A stretch of 64,000 nucleotides of DNA from Hsuehochloa calcarea (taxonomy: Eukaryota > Streptophyta > Magnoliopsida > Poales > Poaceae): assembly GCA_036346395.1 (NCBI GenBank), contig CM070609.1:48618777-48682776 (forward strand), given 5' to 3'. Of this stretch, positions 12,298 through 23,362 are shown piece after piece; position 1 is the first letter of the stretch; each line of letters starts with the position of its first letter. The notes beneath the pieces are model-generated. The model was not told where the DNA came from and did no database searches. It saw nothing but the letters and a program-made list of their open reading frames with translations. The position numbers and the translations under genes are program-made.

Positions 12298-13640
12298 ATG
12301 CCTTCTTCCACTGCACCTCGAGGAGATCAGCCCTTACCTTCTGCTTCTTCTGAAGCTAGTGGCTCTGTCCCTATCTCATCTGCTCGTGAGATAGAGGCCA
12401 CTTCTTCATCTCACCCTGGACCTCCTAGACACATTCAAAAGGACCATCCTTCAGAGCAGATCATTGGAGACCTCTTTGAGCGTGTCACACGTTCCAAAGC
12501 TGGTTTGTCTCTCTTTTGTCTCCATTCTGCTTTCCTCGCCTCATTTGACCCCAAAGACGTTTGTCATGCTCTATCTGACGAGTCTTGGATAAACGCCATG
12601 CATGAGGAGTTGGAAAACTTTGAAAGAAACAAGGTCAGGTCCCTTGTTGTGCCCCCTCAAGGTCACAATATCATTGGGACCAAATGGGTGTTCAAGAACA
12701 AGCAAAGTGAAGATGGGTTAGTCATTCGAAACAAGGCTAGGTTGGTAGCTCAGGGGTACTCCCAAGTTGAGGGTCTAGATTTCGAAGAGACCTTTGCCCC
12801 TGTAGCTAGACTTGAAGCCATTAGAATCATGCTTGCCTTTGCAACTTCTAAGGGTTTCAAGCTTTACCAGATGGATGTCAAGAGTGCTTTCCTCAATGGC
12901 CTTATTGAGGAAGAAGTCTATGTCGACTGACCTCGAGTTTCGAGAACCCCAAATACCCTAACCATGTCTACAGGCTTTCCAAAGCTTTGTATGGACTCAA
13001 GCAGGCTCCCAGAGCTTGGTATGAAAGGCTTAAGTCCTATCTGCTGAGTCATGGTTTTGAAATGGGTAAAATAGACAAGACCTTGTTCCTCCGCCGTCTT
13101 GGCACTGATCTTTTGCTCGTCCAGATCTATGTGGACGACATCATCTTTGGCGGCTCCTCACATACTCTCGTTTCCCAGTTTTCCGATGTTATGAGCTCGG
13201 AATTTGAGATGAGCATGATGGGCGAGTTGAGCTTCTTCCTTGGCTTCCAAATCAAACAAACTCGGGAAGGTACCTTTCTTCACCAAGGTAAGTACACTCG
13301 AGACCTCCTGAAGCGCTTCGACATGAATGATGGAAAGCCAATATCAACTCCGATGGCATCTACAGCTGCTCTTGATCCAGATGAAGACGGCGAACCTGTT
13401 GACCAAAAGGAGTTCAGGAGCATGATTGGCTCTCTCTTGTACCTCACAGCCTCGAGACCAGACATACATTTCTCCGTGTGTCTTTGCGCTCGATTTCAGG
13501 CTTCTCCTCGCGTATCTCACCGTCAGGCGGTGAAGCGCATCTTTCGGTACCTTCGAGCTACCATTGACTATGGTATCTGGTACTCTTCCTCTTCTTGTCT
13601 ATCTCTTAGAGCCTTCTCCGATGCGATTTATTTGGTGTAG
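12298..13640 (+). pseudogene. Copia C1 reverse transcriptase remnant (copy 2)
   Basis: This is the RVT_2 reverse transcriptase, which makes cDNA from element RNA in virus-like particles. One frame (to 12930) carries the linker, RT fingers and palm (TKWVFKNKQSEDG, LDFEETFAPVARLEAIR, MDVKSAFLNGLIEEEVYV). It then stops at a TGA where the related copy at 41571 reads on into RQPPGF. A second frame (12987-13640) carries MYGLKQAPRAWYERL, the catalytic YVDD box at 13128-13139, SFFLGFQI and the start of the RNase H connection. The catalytic aspartates are present, but a frameshift near 12930 splits the enzyme. The short lesion lies next to a site where the paralogue has CAGACAG, so sequence error is possible. 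Confidence 0.9.
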
Positions 13641-14080
13641 GATAGATAGGAAGAGCACCTCCGCACTTGCCAATTCATTGGCACTTCTCTTGTCTCTGGT
13701 CTTCAAGGAAGCGGTCCGTGTTGCACATCCACCGCAGAGGCCGATGCGTTCTTTGCGCAGCCGATTCTTTGTAGTCAAGTGCTTTGGATGGTCTCGACCT
13801 TGCGGGACTTTGGGTTAATGTCGGCCGTGTTCCACTCTTTTGTGATAACACGTCTACGATTTGCATTGCCATGAACCCAAGTGCAACATTCTCGGACCAA
13901 GCATATTGATATCGATATCACTTTCTTGAGACCATGTAGAGAAGGGTGACATTGTGCTCGGTTTGTGGAGAGTGAGCACCATTGGCTGATATCTTCACCA
14001 AGCCTCTGGACAGCTCTCGGTTTTCAGCTCTGCGGGGAGAGCTTGGGGTGGTTTGTCCTTACGGACTGTTGTGAGGGGGA
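13641..14080 (+). pseudogene. Copia C1 RNase H and pol C-terminus (copy 2)
   Basis: Broken frames carry the copia RNase H signature: the CRIDRKSTS region near 13640, the QVLWMV-like VLWM segment spread over frames near 13780, and the C-terminal ADIFTKPL-like ending near 13985-14010. RNase H removes the RNA strand during reverse transcription. At least three frame changes occur within 400 bp, so no product is expected as sequenced. Translation would end near 14080. Confidence 0.8.
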
Positions 14081-15824
14081 GCTTGTGTTTTACTACTGTA
14101 TTATATTTTATCTATGCTATTTCTCCTTTCTGGTTACATTTCATTTAAATGATTTGGGTCTAAGTCCTTCCAGCATAGGTTAGTGTGGTTCTCTTGCCAA
14201 GTTGTCTGGACTGCTATTTCTTATCTTGTGCATCTAGGATGCTGTTTATTAGTTGTTTCTCCTCTCTCTAAGTTGAGCTTACTCACTTCTTATAGGTTCT
14301 AGCGAGGGTCGGGCCACCCTTGGGTAGACAGGGACAGTGTTTGCTCCTTAGTGTGTTAGTTGATCAGCTGATAGTCCTGGAATCATATGGGGTAGATAAG
14401 AATCTGTCTGAGCTATAGTATTCTCTATATATTATCTATGCTCTAAGGACTGCCTTTTCTCTTTCTCGTTCCAGTTTCTCATTTTTGTTCCTTTGGTTCA
14501 GGGGGAGTTCTTCTTGGTTCTTCTAGTTCTTAAATTTGTCATAACTCAACCTGAATTAAAAGATGCATCTCATTCTGAAGGGGATCTGGATTTTCGTGCT
14601 TTTCATCCTGCATTACAATATAATTACATGGAGCCCTGTTTATTATCCCTTATGATCTGTTTTCACTGTTTTACATCTTGCCATGACTTATGCTAAACTG
14701 CTAGATTTATCATGACTTTTTATGTGTAGTTTAGTCTTTGCCATGATAAGGTGACTAAAATTGCTCAACTTGAACTAAATTCTTGTCATGATAGCTCTTG
14801 AGACTAGTCTGTTGAAGTTATCCTTTTATGATTCTCGCCATGTCAAGTAGGCTGAGTTGAGTCCTGAATCTCTTTTGAACTTTAGATTAAGCTATGTCAG
14901 TTCGTTAAGAAACATGACTTATCTTTAATCGTTGGTCTAAAAACTTCAAAAGCAAAAATGATCTCTTTTGTGCGAAAAAACTGATCTCACCAAATCTTTC
15001 TCATGAGACTGCTTGCCATTGCACTAGGCATGAACTCAAGGGGAGCCTTGGATGACCTAAGATCACCTCCTTAAGTCTGTTGCTTGGAGTGGTCGCATAA
15101 GGCTTGGGATCTAGCACATGGTTAAGATTTGAAAAATGGTTGAAGCTTGGGAGGCAGTTGTGGATGGCACCTAGTCCAGGACTTGCTTCACTAAGATAAA
15201 GCCATAATTATGTTTCCAGAAAAAGAAACTTGTGCTAAAATTGCTTATCATTAAAATGACCAAGTACTGGATAAAATTGAGTCAATCTTTTGACTGGTAG
15301 CACTCTAAACTGATCAATATGAGTCTTCTTGGTTCAACTTAGATTATTTGACATGGCTTGTATCATCCTTGGATACCTTTAGCTAGACTACAATCTTGGT
15401 TTATTTGACTTGCTAAAGAATTGGATCATTAATCAGATTATGGATTTTCTGTCTTAGCTATTCTATACATCAATTGTCATGATCTTGATAGCATTCTTAT
15501 GTGTTATGGCTTGGTGTAATACTCTAATAGTCATTTTGGATAATCTTCATGGCTCCAAATGCTTAAAATGAATTCCATATAGTCATTTCCTCTCTTTAAT
15601 ACATCTTGATGATTTTATTGCCAAAGGGGGAGAATTTTGGAGAGAAAAAGTCTTCTGGAGAAAAGCCTTGAGTTTTGCGGAAAATTTTTGCTCTTTCATC
15701 TTCGTCTCAAGTCTTTCTCTTCTGTCAACATGGTCTTGAGCTTCTGTACTACTTGTTTAGACCTTGTTTGATTTTAAACTCAAACTCATCTTATGCTTTT
15801 TCGGTGATTGTCAATATACTCATC
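14081..15824 (+). other. Copia C1 3' non-coding region (copy 2)
   Basis: This is 1.74 kb between pol and the polypurine tract. It is AT-rich, is conserved with 2961-4680, and has no open frame beyond 67 codons (14493-14696). The position corresponds to the env-like region of SIRE1-type elements, but nothing here resembles an envelope protein. Confidence 0.7.
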
Positions 15825-15835
15825 AAGGGGGAGAT
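15825..15835 (+). other. Copia C1 polypurine tract
   Basis: AAGGGGGAGAT lies directly before the TG of the 3' LTR. It is the plus-strand primer site for reverse transcription. Confidence 0.88.
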
Positions 15836-17643
15836 TGACAGACCATGTGAGAGGTCCTCCATTGTGAGTGATGAGTATTTGACAACTTGTTGAATAGGTT
15901 GAGAGTTGAGTCTCTCTGTTTGTACTGTTTCTGTGATGAAACAGGAGAAACGGAACTACCGCCATGTATGTAGCGGAAGTTCCGATAATCGGAACTTCCA
16001 ACTTTGGAAAGCGGAACTTCCGATTAATCTGGGAAATGCGTTCTGTTGAGTTAATCGGAACTTCTACACCTGGGAGCGCGGTATGTCAGATATCGACAAG
16101 AGTGTTGTCTTTGTGGCGACAATCGGATCTTCAAACACAGAAGTGCGGACGGTCCGATAATCGGAACTTCCGCAATGAGAAGGGCGGAACTTCGATGTCG
16201 GAACTTCCGCAATGGTAATCTGCGAACTTCCGATTATCGCGAATGCGTAAAGACATAGTTTGTGATTTTGAGTTTGTATGAGTTTGAGTCTTGTACAAAT
16301 ATTGATGCTATGATATTGGGCAATGCTATGTGATGTGTTTTTATCTGTGTTGACTGCAGGAGATCGAGACGAAGTCGTGGCGAGACACGAGGTGATCGGA
16401 CTAGGCGCAGGCGGCGTTGAGGTCAGAACGGTCGAGATGTGTCGAAGACGGCGTGAATCTTGAGGTGGTTGCGAGTCAAGGACAGCAAGGTGTACGGGAG
16501 GCTTCCAGAAGATGCGCAAGGGGCGAAACGGTCTTTTCGCAAAGCGGCACAAGTGGAGGCGGTTCTGTTCGGGGGTAGTGAGCTTAATGGGTTGGAGACC
16601 CGTTAGCTAGGCTATAAATAGAGGTGTAACCCTGGTGAGAGGGTTGGAGATTTTGGTTAGGGTTTTGAATAGGGTTTGTTGGCTTTTGCTTTAGTGGTTA
16701 AGGGTTATTTTGCTTTGTAGCTTTAGTTTTTGAGATTGAGAGGATGAACTAAACTTCTTGTAATCATTCCTCCTTGTTTACCTCTGTAATTTCCGTTTCA
16801 ATTAATGAAATCTTTGAAGTTGATTTCTCTATTCATGCCCTTGTTCTTGTTCTTGTTCTCCCGTACAACTTGATCTTGAGGTTTTGGCTTTTCTTGTTGA
16901 TTCTTGTTGGAAAGTGCTAAGATGGATTGCTCTCAGTTGGGATGATACCTCTAGATCATTTGATCAACTTTTCCCACGAGCAAACTTAGTTTAATCTCCG
17001 TTCTTGAGTTTTGCTTCCTCTGTTCTTCCTCCCCGTGCCTAGGTTTTATTGAAAATCTTGTTAGGCTTGTTGAGAAGGGATGAAACTTGGCACGCAGGAT
17101 CACTATGCTATTAAGTAGCCATCCTCAAAGTTTCATAACCCGAGAATCAAAGAATCTCTTGAATTTCAGTTTGTGGCCTCTCTTACCTTTTCTTCAAGAA
17201 ATCCGATTTTTCTTTAGTTAGACGATCTCTGTCTGCGATTTCTTCTCATGAGGTCAAGATGTTGTTTAGGATGATGTCCTGTGAGACTTGACCTGAGAAG
17301 AGCAGCAAATCAAAAGTATTTTGGATTTTTGAATAGTTCCAGTGCGCTCTGTTCTTCTATCAGGATAATCGGAACTTCCGCCATCTGAGCTGCGGAACTT
17401 CCGATTTCGAACTTCCATGACCGACACATCGGAACTTCGTCACAGCGGAACTTCCGTACCTGACTGGCCGGAACTTCCGATTTCTGGCAAAATAGCCCGA
17501 AGCTTGTTCTCGTTCTCTGATTTTGCTTCACTTCTTTTCTTGAGATTTCCAGAGGGCTTTTTCGGTTTGATTAAATACAGTGAAGGGGAGTTCTTAATTT
17601 TTAAGGCACCATTCACCCCCCCTGTTGCCATTTCGGTCCTTCA
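15836..17643 (+). repeat. Copia C1 3' LTR (copy 2)
   Basis: This 1808 bp LTR starts TGACAGACCATG and ends GGTCCTTCA. GGAACTTCC palindrome clusters lie at 15973-16240 and 17371-17481. A TATA box is at 16611-16622, and a T-rich leader with AATGAAATC-type sequences follows. It is longer than the 5' LTR of the related element at 34969 (1654 bp), so it comes from a different insertion or subfamily. Confidence 0.92.
16611..16622 (+). promoter_or_regulatory. TATA box of C1 LTR (copy 2)
   Basis: GCTATAAATAGA is conserved with the boxes at 5428 and 35771. It sits between the two GGAACTTCC clusters. Confidence 0.78.
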
Positions 17644-19080
17644 AGCAGACTCCAGTTAAAGCCATCTCCGCCTCGCTGGTGCTCCAGTGAGCCCCCGCCC
17701 CCTTCCGGCTCCCCCCTCCTCTCTTCTTCTTCCCGCATCGCCGCCCTTGCTCCCGAGCCGTCGTCGCCTCTGCCTCCGGCTTCCCCCTCCTCCCTTCTCC
17801 TTCCCACGCCACCGCCTAGCCACCACCGCCCGCGCGCCCCCTCTTCTCCCCCCTCTCTCTCTCTGCGCGGAGAAGACGAGGCGACGCGCTTCACGTCGCA
17901 CATCGCCCTTTTAACCTCAGGCATGATCGACAAGTGGGCCCGTCTCTGATACCCGGTAAGACTAACGGTGGGCCCCGCTCTGATAGCACCTTGTGAGACA
18001 GACAGGTGGACACCACCGGCACTGTTCCATAGACCGGTGGACCGGTGCGCGTAAATCCGGTCCATACACTGTGCGGTGCATCGAGTACTATTCATGGGCC
18101 ACGTGCCAGCACGAGGATTTTTTTAGTTTTCTGATTTTCTTTTCAATTAAAAATTCATTTGAAAAGCTTCAAAAATTCATATCTCCTTCGTTATAACTCA
18201 AAAAATTATGAAACTTGTTCCTAAAATTTTCTAAATTTAAGATCTTGCTAATGGAACTGGTCTTGTTTAATTTAGAGTTCATTTATTATGATTTTTGTAT
18301 TTATTTGCTTTCTCTACTGTTGTGGGTGAGATGATGGAAGGGGCGAGATAGTTTGAAAGGTTACTGTGACGATTGCTCAACTACATGACTACGGAATCAT
18401 GTGGGGATAACGAGTATGATTATCTCTTGTGGGTACAGTGTACAACCTCTGCAGAATCTAAAGTGTTTAAACAACCTACGGTCAAAGGCGTACATGAAAA
18501 CTTAACTTGAGTTAGTTCTATTTCAAAAATCTTTACGAGTGGTATGAAAACCAGGTCAGCTCATCTAGCCTGAGGTTCGATTTTTCCTAAGCCGTCGAGC
18601 TTACTGGTATGGAGGAGCGGATGTAGCTCCATTCAGATGAAGCATGTGTAGAGTTTCCGATGGGGGGAACCTCTACTGTTATTTAATATTGCACATACTC
18701 TCCTTAATAAAATACAATTTGTTTAAAATGCTAAGTCATAGGAAATTTGTAATTATGATAATTGAAAATATTACTTTAGCAAATAAAAGAATCCGAGCCA
18801 TCCTTGTTAAGTCATGCATGTATATTATTGCATCTGTGTTTTGGCTCGCGGGTACGAAAGTTGTGCTTATTCTTGCTCTTTCCCCCAAACTCTCCAGATG
18901 ACGTGGATCAAGGGGACTACGCGTACTTGAAGACCCAGAAGTCAACAGAAAAGGAAACGATTAAGAGTAGTCTAGTCTGTAGTCTATATCTCACCTCAGT
19001 CTAGTGCACTGGTTGGTACTTACGTATAGTAGATATTATCCAACCACCTTGGGTAATATCTATTGTACACAAGATACCTG
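17644..19080. repeat. G3 LTR-like fragment (copy 2)
   Basis: This is the same fragment as 6419-7786. The GC-rich part (17680-17910) yields low-complexity arginine/glycine or proline/serine frames that I reject as genes. The AT-rich part has LTR-like text. A 13-bp stem with a 5-base loop (AGATATTATCCAA / TTGGGTAATATCT, 19031-19061) lies about 20 bp before the G1 insertion point. Family and strand are not established. Confidence 0.55.
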
Positions 19081-22000
19081 TGAGACCCCGGTTTATCCGG
19101 CTTGTAATGCTTAACCAGCCACTTGGTCCTAGCGTCACAAAACAGATAATCCGAGACTCGAGACATGTATACTTCCCAGAGTGCAGTATACACACCTCTT
19201 TACAAAGTTTATGCATCAATTCCATTCATCCACATAGAACCGAAACATAAACAACAATCCAGAAGATAACATAAATAAAGGATAGTCATTACAAAAGAGG
19301 GGCCGACCGGCCAAATGACAAATACATAAAGAAATTTAACAGCGGAAGCAAAAGTGCCATAAGATGGCTATAAAACAAAAGAGCCAATCAGTGTGCCTTT
19401 AACCCACAAGGCAACCGACCGGACCGCCAAGCTAGTCGTCGAATCCACAGCACAACTCGCAAAAGTGAGGCCCTTGGGGCTCACCTTCTTCCTCTGCAAA
19501 CAAAAGCGATTTCAAAAAAAGCGGGTGAGTACTTTGAATGTACTCGCAAGATATATAAGAATGATAATGATCTATGCAATAACTACATGCAAGCTTATTT
19601 AAGTGGAGCAGGTTAGGACTCAAATTTTTAAGCATAAGGCAAGTTTTATTTGCAATAATGTAATAGATTGAAAGCAATTTTGCAATCTGATTTTGTTCGA
19701 TAAAAACAGTAGTAATCAAGTATCAACAACAGTAAAGCAGTCCTGGAAGTGGCTAACCCAATAGCCACCACAATAGCATGAATTACCCATTCATGCCAAC
19801 CATATCAAGTTTTAATTTCAAAACCAAAAACAGTTGTTGAAGTCTAGATCTTGCGGGAAATCACCAAGCGTGTCCATAACCTAGGATGAGGCTATTCGAA
19901 TAGTTTTATCCCTGCAAGGTGTACCAACTTACCCATATGTCAGACCGCCTTTTTGCCACATGATTAAGCACACTTCCTTTGGTATGCCGGCACAGCTAAG
20001 TCCTACGAGACATTTCCAATATTGTGTATTAACTACGAGCCGCCCGTATGGATAGAAACCCATACGTTGTGTCGGAGTCATTGTAAAGCCTCGGTCAACT
20101 ACCCGTCGCAGGTAAAGCCTTGGACAACTACAATGCTCCTCGAGGTGGAGAGCCTACCCGGAATCTCCACCACCGCACACCCAACACAAGAACACAGAGA
20201 ACACATATCATGTTTCACACAACACACACAACCCCCTCCTGCGACTCGGAGATAACACACGCCAAAGTACTACGTCAAGAGGGGTCCCATATAACCCTCA
20301 TGTGGTTAGTACGCAAAAGTACTTGGATCAATGGCGCAAGCAACATTTTCGGTCCTTAGGGACCTGGGCACCTTTCCTTGTCACACCCAACGATCACACC
20401 AACATGCCATTGTGCCCAAGTCAAATCATTTTGTTTTATTTTTGGTTTTTACAAACAAAAGCATAAGGTGCTGAACCAAAAATAAACAAAATGATTTGTG
20501 TGATCACGGTCATCGACTAAGTCGATAACCACCCAATTCTACCGGTAGCTAAGCATTTCTAAGCATGACATCGCAAAGACAGTAAAAGAGCATAATTAAA
20601 TCACCGGGCTCTAATTCACCAGCGATGATAATAACTTATGGTTGTGGCAGGGGATAACATTTTAATGGCAACAATGCATTAGGAATAGCTACCTCTAAAC
20701 AGGGCAAAAATAATTGGACACAAAAGCAATGCATACATATAATTTGTAAACAAGATATTAGACTTTGAAAGTAATGGGACATTTATGATCAAATATTTTG
20801 CCTGCCTGCTGTGGGTCAAGGTGTTGCTGAGGATCAACAATATTATGAATGTGCTCTTCGGATCCTAACGAGAAAGCAAAAGCAACCGATAAGAACGAAT
20901 AAAATACAAAGACCCAACAGTAAACTCCCTCCAAAAATTCTAAAATTTTTACAGTAGCAAGGCCTTGATTTATAATGATTTTAGCAACAAGAACCAATTG
21001 ATTTGGATTCTTAATGCCAAAGATATGGCCAAAACAATTTTGCTCAGCTTTTATAAATCAAAAATGCTACTATTCATTAGCAAAAATTTCTGGAGCTATA
21101 CTGGGTTTGGAAACATTTTTAACTTAAAGATGAGTTAAAAACATAACCAACAAAATTTGAATCAACCGAAAAGGATTTGAAATGAATTAGTTATGCATTT
21201 TACAAGTTATCACATTTTTCAGTTGATAAATAAATCCTCTCGGAAAACCCAGAAATTCTAAATGACGTGGCCGAACCTGGGACGTTGATCCTGGATCCAA
21301 CGGCCCAAGCTCGGCAGTACTGCCTTGTATGCTGGCTTTAAGCGTCAACCGTTGGATCTGGATCCAGCGGTTCACGTGGCCCGTAACGTTCGGTGGTCGA
21401 ACGTTCCGCGACAGAGCCGTGGATCGGGATCCGACGGTTCACTGAACCCGCGTCCGGTGGTCCGAACGCCAGCGCGACGCGAGCCGTTGATCGGGATCCA
21501 GCGGTTCGCGGATCAAGCGGCTTTCGATTCAAATTTCAGCGCAATCTTGGGCGTAGATCTTAGGATCGACGGCCCGCAACGACACAAGTTCAACTTCACC
21601 CTGATTTTCGTCCGACAAAATTTGTGGGGAAGATCGGCTCGCCGCCGTGGGCTCGGCATGGCGGTGCGGCGAATGCCTAAATGGGTCCCAAACTTCATTG
21701 CGCACCTAAAGGTACCAATGGCGTTGGGTGTAGTGGACGGATCGCGGCAGCCGGAGGGAACCGAGAGGGCGAAAAATGATCAAACGAAAGCGGTGAAAAG
21801 CTCAGTGCGGTTCAAGGGAGCGGTGCCAAACAACTAGGGACTAATAAGGAGTTACCAGAGCCCGAGAAGCATACGGAGAGAGTTGAACCGGCTCGGGTGA
21901 AGAAGAGTAATTTTTCGGCGAATTGGGAAGTCCAAATTGAGTGCTCCTTTCTCATCAAAAGCCAAATTGACAGAGGTTAAGCTTCATGAGTAGAGGAAGA

Positions 22001-23090
22001 GCAGAGGAGCAAAGACTTGTGGAAGAAGACCCCACAGCACCGACTTCAGAAGCTCCAAAACCGTCAATGGCGCCGAGAGCTTCCCGAGAATCTGTGGCTC
22101 CAGCGGGCTTGTGAGTGCTAGCTAGAGCTGCGGTGTGGCTAAAGGAAGCTAAGGGAGAAACCGAGGAGCTTAAATAGCCGGGGATGGCAGAGGGCAGCGG
22201 CGATAACCCTTTCGGGTCAAACCGGCCGCTTGAGCGAGAGAGCGACGGAGGCGGTTGGAGAGTGGGCGCTGAGGAGGAGCACGACGAGCAATAAATCTGA
22301 GAGAGACGTTGAAAAGCGACCGGGGAAGGGACGGCACGCCGCGACTTTTCCCTCTGCGCACGCCATGGCCATTGCTGACGCGCGAGCCGGACGGAGGAAG
22401 GAGACGACGCGCTGACCGTCGGATTGAAATCGAACGGCTGCGTTAGATCGCGAGGATCCGTCGCTCGGTTGGTCCAGGACCGTTCGATGCTGATCCAACG
22501 GCTCGCAACGCCCGCGCCCGATCGACCGCGCCGGTGCGTTTAGTTGGTTCGACCGAGTCAAGCGGCTCGAGCCCGAGTCTGGTTCGAACCCGAGGAACAG
22601 TGCAAACCAGTTTAGAATTTGAATTTTAGACATCTGATTTTTGAGGAATTATTTGAGGTAGCAAACAAACTCCAAAATTTATGAAATTTTAACTGAAGCT
22701 TTCTGACTGCAGGAGGAGCTTTCCATAAAATTTTCAGAGATTTTCATGCACTAAATTATTCTACAGAAATTCCAGAAGAGAGGAAAATGGGGTTTGACCA
22801 GTTTGACTTGCCTCCAAAAATTATCAAATAATTTCTAAAAATCATGAGATAATTCAGAGGTGTTAAACATCAACCCTAGGCCCAATGAAAATTATTTCCA
22901 GAGATTGGGCACAAGATTTTCATGGAGGAGGTTTATGACTTGAGTTTAATTGGGGGAAATTTGGAGTTTGAATTTCCACCAATTAAAGAAAGAGGTTTCA
23001 AACACTGCAACACCACATGAGGTAGCAGAAGTTTTAATTTATCCTCATTTCTATTACATTTGAAACATAAACCCAATTTGGGATGTTACA
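19081..23090 (-). repeat. G1 3' LTR
   Basis: This 4010 bp LTR ends in TGAGACCCC on the plus-strand left side and GGGATGTTACA on the right. It is very close to 28402-32418 over its whole length. The GC-rich centre (about 21290-22600) contains repeated CCGTTGGATC / GGATCCAACGG-type dyads and a TATTTAAG promoter on the minus strand. The open frames in it are not genes. Confidence 0.93.
22169..22177 (-). promoter_or_regulatory. G1 LTR core promoter (TATTTAAG)
   Basis: The plus strand reads CTTAAATAG, so the minus strand reads CTATTTAAG. It sits just upstream, in the element's sense, of a GC-rich leader. The same box is in the other LTRs at about 31497 and 10710. Confidence 0.65.
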
Positions 23091-23106
23091 AAACCTCCCC
23101 CCCTTA
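23091..23106 (-). other. G1 polypurine tract
   Basis: Read on the minus strand this is GTAAGGGGGGGAGGTTT, directly before the TGTAACATCC of the 3' LTR. The same tract follows the LTR ends at 11585 and 32418. Confidence 0.9.
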
Positions 23107-23131
23107 CAAAAATCTCGTCCCGAGATTTGGC

Positions 23132-23362
23132 TCACTCGGCAAAGAAAGATGGATAGTCTGCACGGAGACGATCTTCCCTTTTCCAAGTAGCCTCATCCTC
23201 GGAATGATTCGACCACTGAATTTTAAGGAACTTGATGGCACGATTCCTCGTCCTTCGTTCAGCCTCTTCAAGGATGCGAACAGGGTGCTCCTTGTAGGTC
23301 AAATCTTCCTGAACATCAAGAGTTTCCAGCGAGCTTCTCGCTTGGAACACGGAGACACTTCT
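23132..23362 (-). pseudogene. G1 chromodomain-like pol C-terminus
   Basis: The 72-codon frame carries a chromodomain-like tail (PVRILEEAE, RAIKFLKIQWSNHSEDEATW, LRADYPSFF). In chromoviruses this tail follows integrase and steers integration to certain chromatin. It stops naturally at 23132. It is out of frame with the integrase C-terminus just upstream. The paralogous fragment at 32510-32917 runs from the integrase C-terminus through the chromodomain linker in one frame, so a small indel near 23340-23410 breaks the frame here. Confidence 0.85.

Larger units (their letters stand above)
12297..17643 (+). mobile_element. Ty1/copia element C1, 3' half (SIRE/Maximus-like)
   Basis: A 5'-truncated copia element contains most of RT, RNase H, a 1.7 kb untranslated 3' region, a polypurine tract and a complete 3' LTR. 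The SIRE/Maximus assignment rests on domain order, the long 3' region, the AAGGGGGAGAT tract and a related element at 34969 that carries the long coiled-coil gag. The 5' end was removed at the point where a plus-strand G1 LTR ends. The right edge abuts the G3 fragment, and no target duplication can be checked because the left edge is missing. Confidence 0.88.
11618..23118. repeat. Tandem composite duplication, copy 2
   Basis: This is the second copy of the composite described at 1-11612. It begins within the G1 plus-strand LTR, about 611 bp further in than copy 1 does at the window edge. It runs colinearly through the C1 copia half, G3 fragment and minus-strand G1 LTR. Homology to copy 1 ends just inside the G1 internal region, where this copy continues into a complete G1 element. 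Confidence 0.85.

Noticed and set aside
15973..16240. Heat-shock elements in the C1 LTR
   Set aside because: Canonical elements need GAA and TTC two bases apart in alternating units. Here GAACTTC has a one-base gap and the larger spacing is wrong, so I describe only palindromes.
17613..18095. 160-codon minus-strand frame, arginine/glycine-rich
   Set aside because: It is GC-rich LTR-like DNA of fragment G3. The same area is open in several frames, and copy 1 (6429-6827) does not preserve the protein.
21325..21837. 170-codon frame in the G1 LTR
   Set aside because: It sits in a dyad-rich LTR segment. The equivalent frame is broken in the LTRs at 7787 and 28402.
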